A model generated the notes under the pieces. It saw nothing but the letters and a program-made list of their open reading frames with translations, made no database searches and was not told the origin of the DNA. A stretch of 60,696 nt of DNA from positions 603,865 through 664,560 of the forward strand of contig NZ_LMSA01000002.1 in assembly GCF_001427985.1 (NCBI RefSeq). Direction: 5' to 3'. The DNA comes from Knoellia sp. Soil729 (GTDB taxonomy: Bacteria > Actinomycetota > Actinomycetes > Actinomycetales > Dermatophilaceae). A program made the position numbers and the translations under genes. This document shows positions 59,940-60,696 of the stretch, piece after piece; within the stretch, counting starts at the first letter, position 1, and every line of letters begins with the position of its first letter.

Positions 59940-60173
59940 TCAGTGCCTGGGACGGGTGACGAACAGGCCAGAGACCGCGACAGCCGTGAGGATGACCAGT
60001 CCAGCTCCCACTCGCAGCATCGACGTGCGCCCGGTGACGTCGGCTGCGTAGACGGAGAGGATGGCGCCGAGGAAGCCGTAGCCTGCGGCAAGCCACAGGA
60101 TGGCACGGGCTGCGAAGGTGTGCGAGTCATCGGTCACGAGGAGGTCCTTGCCGTGAGTTTGCCCCGCCAGCAT
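59940..60173 (-). CDS. Small two-helix membrane protein
   Basis: 77 residues with two hydrophobic segments (ARAILWLAAGYGFLGAILSVYAADV and MLRVGAGLVILTAVAVSGLFVTR). I do not recognise a family. ATG 60173 is given; GTG 60137 (VTDDSHTFAARAIL) would remove a polar stretch and is equally likely. It converges on the DinB gene. Confidence 0.6.
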   Translation of the reverse strand: MLAGQTHGKDLLVTDDSHTFAARAILWLAAGYGFLGAILSVYAADVTGRTSMLRVGAGLVILTAVAVSGLFVTRPRH

Positions 60174-60282
60174 AGATCGATCTGCGACGCCCAGCCCGGC
60201 TGAGAACTGCCCATTGTGGACGTGGCCCGCCGCAGCAGGGTCGGCGTCTGTGACCGCCTGCGTCGATCAGCCCCGAGCTCGC

Positions 60283-60696
60283 TCAGGTCGCGTGACGTTC
60301 CTCATCGCCCGACAGCCGATCATTGTCGTTGGCCGACATGGAGTCGTCTCCGAGGTCGGCCGGGCCCATGGCCTTGACGAGCCCACGGTGCTCGTAGCCG
60401 GCGGGGGCCGCCTCGGGGTGGTGCAGGTCGAAGGCGGGGCGCTCGGAACGGATCCGCGGGATCGAGTCGAAGTTGTGCCGGGGCGGCGGGCAGGACGTCG
60501 CCCACTCGAGCGAAGCGCCGTAGCCCCACGGGTCGTTGCTCTCGACGAGCGGTGCGTAGCGCCAGGTCTTCCAGACGTTGTAGAAGAACGGCAGCATCGA
60601 GGCGCCCAGGAGGAAGGCACCCATCGAGGAGACCTGGTTGGCGAACGTGAAGCCGTCCTCGGGCAGGTAGTCGGCGTAGCGCCGCGGCATGCCCCA
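60283..60696 (-). CDS. ctaD: Cytochrome c oxidase subunit I, C-terminal part (runs off the right edge)
   Basis: The visible 137 residues, [49 protein letters not shown] and a long polar tail, match the last membrane helix and C-terminus of aa3-type Cta[10 protein letters not shown] is the conserved loop before helix XII. The haem- and copper-binding part lies beyond 60696. It ends the respiratory theme of the window; the region 60174-60282 between it and the small membrane protein shows no gene or clear hairpin. Confidence 0.9.
   Translation of the reverse strand, partial: WGMPRRYADYLPEDGFTFANQVSSMGAFLLGASMLPFFYNVWKTWRYAPLVESNDPWGYGASLEWATSCPPPRHNFDSIPRIRSERPAFDLHHPEAAPAGYEHRGLVKAMGPADLGDDSMSANDNDRLSGDEERHAT

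Noticed and set aside
60174-60282. tRNA or small RNA gene before ctaD
   Set aside because: No cloverleaf, T-loop sequence or clear hairpin could be found.
1-60696. The octamer as a Chi, KOPS or restriction-modification site
   Set aside because: Orientation is balanced and independent of gene strand, which argues against Chi or KOPS, and restriction sites are usually avoided rather than enriched. Methylation by an orphan enzyme cannot be excluded.

Overview
The window reads as a contiguous piece of a high-GC (about 70%) actinobacterial chromosome. Mycothione reductase, a Rex-controlled hem operon, BldC, the tiny ribosomal protein bS22, DUF4229/DUF3180 proteins and many predicted leaderless genes all point to Actinobacteria. 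The gene content resembles Intrasporangiaceae (Janibacter/Knoellia/Tetrasphaera-like), but this family-level placement is inference. The long blocks menC-menB-menE-menA, resA-ccdA-resB-ccsB, hemL, hemB-hemD-hemC-hemA, plsC-epimerase-bS22-bldC, proC, ppx and ftsH-folE-folP-folB/K, panC-panD, nadB-nadC match core regions I know from Mycobacterium tuberculosis (roughly Rv0496-Rv0553 and Rv3601c-Rv3610c). Most of the window is therefore vertically inherited core genome.

Layout. 1-3.6 kb: a DUF222/13E12 gene cut by the edge, mycothione reductase, a frameshifted MFS exporter and a VOC remnant. 3.6-8.7 kb: menaquinone genes menC, menB, menE and menA with small companions. 8.9-9.8 kb: an orphan winged-helix/DUF559 nuclease. 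9.9-16.7 kb: system II cytochrome c maturation, hemL and a MarR regulator. 16.8-23.1 kb: yceI, then hemB, hemD, hemC, hemA and rex on the minus strand behind a Rex-operator promoter. 23.3-30.8 kb: glutaredoxin, a PlsC acyltransferase with a histone-H1-like tail, epimerase, bS22, bldC, an AcuC-type deacetylase, a TrkA/KtrA protein, two GNATs and proC. 31-36 kb: proline dehydrogenase, a TetR-controlled ABC exporter, a TIM-barrel protein and ppx. 36.8-41.8 kb: NAD (nadC, nadB) and pantothenate (panD, panC, DUF2520) genes. 41.8-45 kb: a second DUF559 nuclease gene bracketed by two copies of one palindrome, then a MidA-type methyltransferase overlapping a NuoD-like gene. 45-51.5 kb: folB/folK fusion, folP, folE, ftsH, a metallo-beta-lactamase-fold hydrolase and hpt. 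51.6-60.7 kb: tilS, a metalloprotease, dacB, ppa, several small enzymes and the 3' end of ctaD.

How the genes work together. Menaquinone synthesis, haem synthesis, cytochrome c assembly, a complex I-type subunit with its putative methyltransferase, and cytochrome oxidase all serve the aerobic respiratory chain. Rex ties haem synthesis to the NADH/NAD+ ratio. The fol, pan and nad genes supply cofactors.

Non-genic signals worth attention. (i) The octamer GTATGCCG/CGGCATAC occurs about 50 times by hand count, in both orientations, where base composition predicts about 2; its density resembles DNA uptake sequences. (ii) Long perfect palindromes are frequent: one is inserted in frame in tilS, and two near-identical copies bracket a nuclease gene. 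(iii) A -10-like hexamer sits 6-7 nt before many start codons, predicting leaderless transcripts, one of which begins with an 11-codon leader peptide coupled to a DinB gene. No rRNA, tRNA, CRISPR array or insertion sequence was recognised.
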